58,547 nucleotides of DNA from Tumebacillus permanentifrigoris (GTDB taxonomy: Bacteria > Bacillota > Bacilli > Tumebacillales > Tumebacillaceae). The position numbers and the translations under genes were made by a program. The stretch lies in assembly GCF_003148565.1 (NCBI RefSeq), contig NZ_QGGL01000024.1, forward strand, positions 1 through 58,547, in the 5' to 3' direction. Shown piece by piece: positions 56,427 through 58,547 of the stretch. Numbering within the stretch: position 1 is the first letter of the stretch; each line of letters opens with the position of its first letter. The notes beneath the pieces were generated by a model. The model worked only from the letters and a program-made list of their open reading frames with translations. It was not told the DNA's origin and ran no database searches.

Positions 56427-57043
56427 TAGCCGATCGCCGCCCGCTGGCGCTCGATGCTCTCCAGGTATGCGGTCTCGATCTGTTCCTCGGTGAAGCCAAG
56501 CTCTACCCCAAGTTCGAAGTACCCGACGATGAAGTACTCGTACTCGAAGATTCCCATTTGTTGTTCTTTATCCAGATGGAATGCATCATGAAAAAGGTGA
56601 AGGAGGATTTCTTCCGCAGTCCTAAAAGTAATGGGGTATCGTGCATTAAGCTCGACACACTCATATCCGATAGTCATTCCGATGGAGAGGATCAGCGACA
56701 ACGCCTCGGTGTATGCCTCCAAGAGCGGGTTGGTGTATTTGATCGGGATGAACTCCCCATGATCGCACGTTGGGCACCGCTCGACCTCGATGTCCCAAGC
56801 ATCACCGCACTTCTTGCAATAGGCGGCATCCGCTAGAATCAAGGAGATTTTGATGATTGCTCCAGCCGTGCGCGCCTCTTTCGTCGTGTGCCACTGCCCA
56901 ACCCCTGCCAACTCAGCGACCTTGCCCACCGCCACTTGGAGCGCCAGCACCTTGCGGGACAACAGGTCACCCGTTAGGCCGTTCTTCTCGATCAGCGCCG
57001 CGTCATGCTGGCGCTGCAGTTCAAACATCTTGGTCAGGTCCAT
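56426..57043 (-). CDS. Dimeric dUTPase-like (all-alpha) protein with zinc insertion
   Basis: 205 aa. The start (MDLTKMFELQRQHDAALIEK, LLSRKVLALQVAVGKVAELA) and EAYTEALSLILSIGMTIGYE fit the all-alpha dUTPase_2/MazG-like fold that hydrolyses dUTP in Gram-positive phages. Two departures: the first metal-binding pair, normally ExxE in LALxVExxEL, reads A and K, and a zinc ribbon (CKKCGDAWDIEVERCPTC) is inserted between helices. It may be a catalytically altered family member. Confidence 0.7.
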   Translation of the reverse strand: MDLTKMFELQRQHDAALIEKNGLTGDLLSRKVLALQVAVGKVAELAGVGQWHTTKEARTAGAIIKISLILADAAYCKKCGDAWDIEVERCPTCDHGEFIPIKYTNPLLEAYTEALSLILSIGMTIGYECVELNARYPITFRTAEEILLHLFHDAFHLDKEQQMGIFEYEYFIVGYFELGVELGFTEEQIETAYLESIERQRAAIG

Positions 57044-57143
57044 CTTCAATCGCTCCTTCGCATTCCTCGCAGCGGTTCCGCTCCCGGCGATCCTCGTCGC
57101 CGGTGCAGAACTCACCACAGGTTAAGCAGATGTACAACAACAT
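57021..57143 (-). CDS. Small zinc ribbon, 40 aa
   Basis: MLLYICLTCGEFCTGDEDRR, then CEECEGAIEDG: two CxxC pairs, a minimal zinc ribbon. The start overlaps the upstream stop (TGATG); the larger reading frame in this phase is not real because it crosses the upstream gene. Confidence 0.65.
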   Translation of the reverse strand: MLLYICLTCGEFCTGDEDRRERNRCEECEGAIEDGPDQDV

Positions 57144-57355
57144 CAGTGGATCAGCCCGATCACATGCGGGAGGTGAGTCGCTACTTTCTGGCGCAACTCC
57201 TCGATGACTTCGTGTCGGCCGTCGTTCTTGGCCCGCTCCATCTCCGCACGAGTGATGCCGATATGTTTCTCTGCTACCACTTTCTCGATTGGCTCTCCAA
57301 GCGTTTCCAGAGCTGCTAGGGCGGGGATGACTTCCGCGTGATGTTTCAGGCTCAC
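57143..57355 (-). CDS. Unknown phage protein, 70 aa
   Basis: GTG start overlapping the upstream stop (GTGA) with AAGGAGG before it. VSLKHHAEVIPALAALETLG, helical, ends THLPHVIGLIH. Unknown. Confidence 0.6.
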   Translation of the reverse strand: MSLKHHAEVIPALAALETLGEPIEKVVAEKHIGITRAEMERAKNDGRHEVIEELRQKVATHLPHVIGLIH

Positions 57356-57765
57356 TCCGGGTCGACCTCCTTCCACCCATCCATTTCGTTTTGACAGTGG
57401 AGATTCAAGACGTGATCGATGGCAGCGCGGGCTGTTTCGAATTTGACGTTGTCAGATCCGATCAGTACCTGTCGGCTTCCGAATGGCCTTTCCAAAGGCA
57501 CGATCCGGTACGAGGTACCGTTCATGAACTCGATGTTGATCGTACCGTTATCCATCAGAAAATCGATCATAGAGGTCTTGATCATTGCGTCGGTACTCTT
57601 TACCTCTATAGACTGATTCCCTTGCAGGATCGGCACCGCTGCTTCGATGACAGAAGCGATTGAAGCGTCTGTCAGTTTTGCGGCGTCCTTTGGCTTGATC
57701 TCAGCGAGTTGCCGTGACAATTTCAGGATCGATGTGTAGCGGCGCATCTCGGCGGCGGTCAGCAT
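57352..57765 (-). CDS. Unknown phage protein, 137 aa
   Basis: MLTAAEMRRYTSILKLSRQL, helical N-terminus, then beta strands (TINIEFMNGTSYRIVPLERP). GAAGGAGGAACCGAC precedes the ATG. No family recognised. Early operon of prophage B. Confidence 0.7.
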   Translation of the reverse strand: MLTAAEMRRYTSILKLSRQLAEIKPKDAAKLTDASIASVIEAAVPILQGNQSIEVKSTDAMIKTSMIDFLMDNGTINIEFMNGTSYRIVPLERPFGSRQVLIGSDNVKFETARAAIDHVLNLHCQNEMDGWKEVDPE

Positions 57766-58475
57766 GTCGGTTCCTCCTTCGGCGGCATGCCGATGGCGGC
57801 GCGGATGCGGGCGATAAAGTCCTTGTTATTTTCCACCGTGTCGTCGGATTTTTCCCAATCATGTATCAACTCTTGAAGTCCCGCAGGCAAGCTATCTTTC
57901 ATCTTCATGCACCAAACGAAAACCTCTCCCGTTTCCATAAGCCGCGGATTGGCGTAGTGCGAGTCCAGTACTGACTTTAGGTCAGTGTACGGGACTTCCC
58001 CAGATTCCCGCTTCTCCATGCCGATGGCGGCGCGGATCTCGTCCACGAAACTGAATACCTCTTGCTCCATGTCAGCGAACTCGTCATCCCAACGGCCCCA
58101 GATTTCGTCGACGCTTATCATCCAGTCGTCCGTAAATGGAGCCAATTCCATGATGCGCGACTGGATTTGACTGTAGAGGTCGTCGTATTCGAGTTCATTT
58201 CTGTCATACATTTCGATCAACGCTCGGATCGGTGCGGTCTGGACTTGTTTCTCCAGCTCCGCGATCCGCTCGGCCTGCCATTTGATCATGGCGATCGCTT
58301 CAGCGGCCCCCGTGTTTTCTTCGAGGAACTCTTCTTCCCCCGACAGAGAGTTGCACCAGAGGTTATAGGCTTCGCGCTCTAGTTCTTCCAGGCGTTCAGG
58401 TGGGCAGTATGCCGGGGCGATGTTGTGACGTCCCAGTACCAGCATAGGCGATGGGGTGGTCTGTTTGGTCGTCAT
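57759..58475 (-). CDS. Unknown phage protein with repeated IRAAIGM motif
   Basis: 238 aa. Two copies of the segment EIRAAIGM / RIRAAIGM, each followed by charged residues (about residues 147-154 and 226-233), divide the protein into two acidic helical units. A related motif (LRTEIGM) ends the gene upstream. ATG overlaps the upstream stop. Unknown function. Confidence 0.68.
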   Translation of the reverse strand: MTTKQTTPSPMLVLGRHNIAPAYCPPERLEELEREAYNLWCNSLSGEEEFLEENTGAAEAIAMIKWQAERIAELEKQVQTAPIRALIEMYDRNELEYDDLYSQIQSRIMELAPFTDDWMISVDEIWGRWDDEFADMEQEVFSFVDEIRAAIGMEKRESGEVPYTDLKSVLDSHYANPRLMETGEVFVWCMKMKDSLPAGLQELIHDWEKSDDTVENNKDFIARIRAAIGMPPKEEPTC

Positions 58476-58547
58476 TCCTGCTCATCCTCCTTGTCCTCGG
58501 GCTTGTCCATGCCGATCTCGGTGCGGAGATCACGCAGCATGTCTTCG
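58472..58547 (-). CDS. Partial CDS at the right edge
   Basis: Only the last ~24 codons are in the window (ending LRTEIGMDKPEDKEDEQE). It carries the same (I/L)RxxIGM motif as the next gene, so it is probably a paralogue or duplicate end. Confidence 0.6.
   Translation of the reverse strand, partial: EDMLRDLRTEIGMDKPEDKEDEQE

Larger units (their letters stand above)
24065..58547. mobile_element. Prophage B, sigK-intervening element (right end outside window)
   Basis: About 34.5 kb with recombinase, lysis, tail, head, packaging, tRNA and early genes, all but one on the minus strand. The gene order is that of a siphovirus with an HK97-type head. It splits sigK and carries a SpoIVCA-like recombinase at the junction. 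No inactivated structural gene was seen, so it may still produce virions. Confidence 0.92.

Noticed and set aside
57144-57380. Longer reading frame upstream of the 40-aa zinc ribbon
   Set aside because: It overlaps two real genes in another frame, has Arg/Ser-rich nonsense composition, and only its last 40 codons have a coupled start and a zinc motif.

Overview
The window comes from a spore-forming Bacillota. It carries the 3' half of a SigK-type sporulation sigma factor, an Sfp-type phosphopantetheinyl transferase and Gram-positive Shine-Dalgarno sites throughout. I would guess a Bacillales relative such as Alicyclobacillaceae/Tumebacillus, but the sequence alone does not prove the genus. 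About 55 kb of the 58.5 kb is two prophages (A and B), which bracket a 3.4-kb island of host genes.

Prophage A (1 to ~20,640; its left part is outside the window): a late-regulator/tRNA junction (1-1,100) is followed to the right by a ~15-kb early operon, all on the minus strand (1,113-16,674). It holds small nuclease, zinc-ribbon and unknown proteins, a queuosine-precursor-type transporter, PcfJ and an HNH-PcfK-like fusion, RecU, a DnaB-type helicase, a G39P-like helicase loader, a replication initiator containing origin-like repeats, and Cro-like regulators. The lysogeny module (16.2-20.6 kb) is more AT-rich. It contains a CI-like repressor (+), four copies of an ATCAC-N5-GTGAT operator, and, on the minus strand, an HTH-TPR receptor of the RRNPP type directly followed by a gene for a secreted 61-aa precursor that carries the peptide EFAPPVLN (or a close variant) three times. 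Beyond that operon's terminator lie an 18-bp inverted repeat and a 46-aa ORF. The order receptor, peptide, terminator, regulated small gene matches phage arbitrium (AimR-AimP-aimX) systems, but the multi-copy pheromone and the operator wiring look new. A large serine recombinase (+) closes the prophage and overlaps the start of a host mocR gene.

Host island (20,639-24,064): mocR (ycxD-like), sfp, a type II thioesterase, and the C-terminal part of sigK. The first three resemble the srf/sfp neighbourhood of Bacillus subtilis.

Prophage B (~24,065 to beyond 58,547) interrupts sigK at an AATGA core, the core known from the B. subtilis skin element. A SpoIVCA-like recombinase sits at the junction. 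To the right, on the minus strand, are a lipoprotein, the lysis cassette (amidase, holin, XhlA-like), tail genes (tip, receptor-binding protein, tape measure, chaperones, tube), head-tail connectors, an HK97-type capsid, protease, portal, TerL and TerS, an AT-rich repeat array, RecU/HNH genes, a cluster of tiny overlapping genes, one isolated plus-strand 37-aa gene, a tRNA cassette (Met/Ile2, Arg, Gly), an ArpU-type regulator and the beginning of an early operon. This is therefore likely a complete siphovirus-type prophage that must excise from the mother-cell chromosome for SigK to be made.

A and B share modules: ArpU, the tRNA-Arg/tRNA-CAT cassette with a conserved structured spacer, RecU, one unknown protein family, and short intercistronic hairpin-RBS linkers found between otherwise unrelated genes. 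They therefore belong to one phage group with different integration and lysogeny modules.
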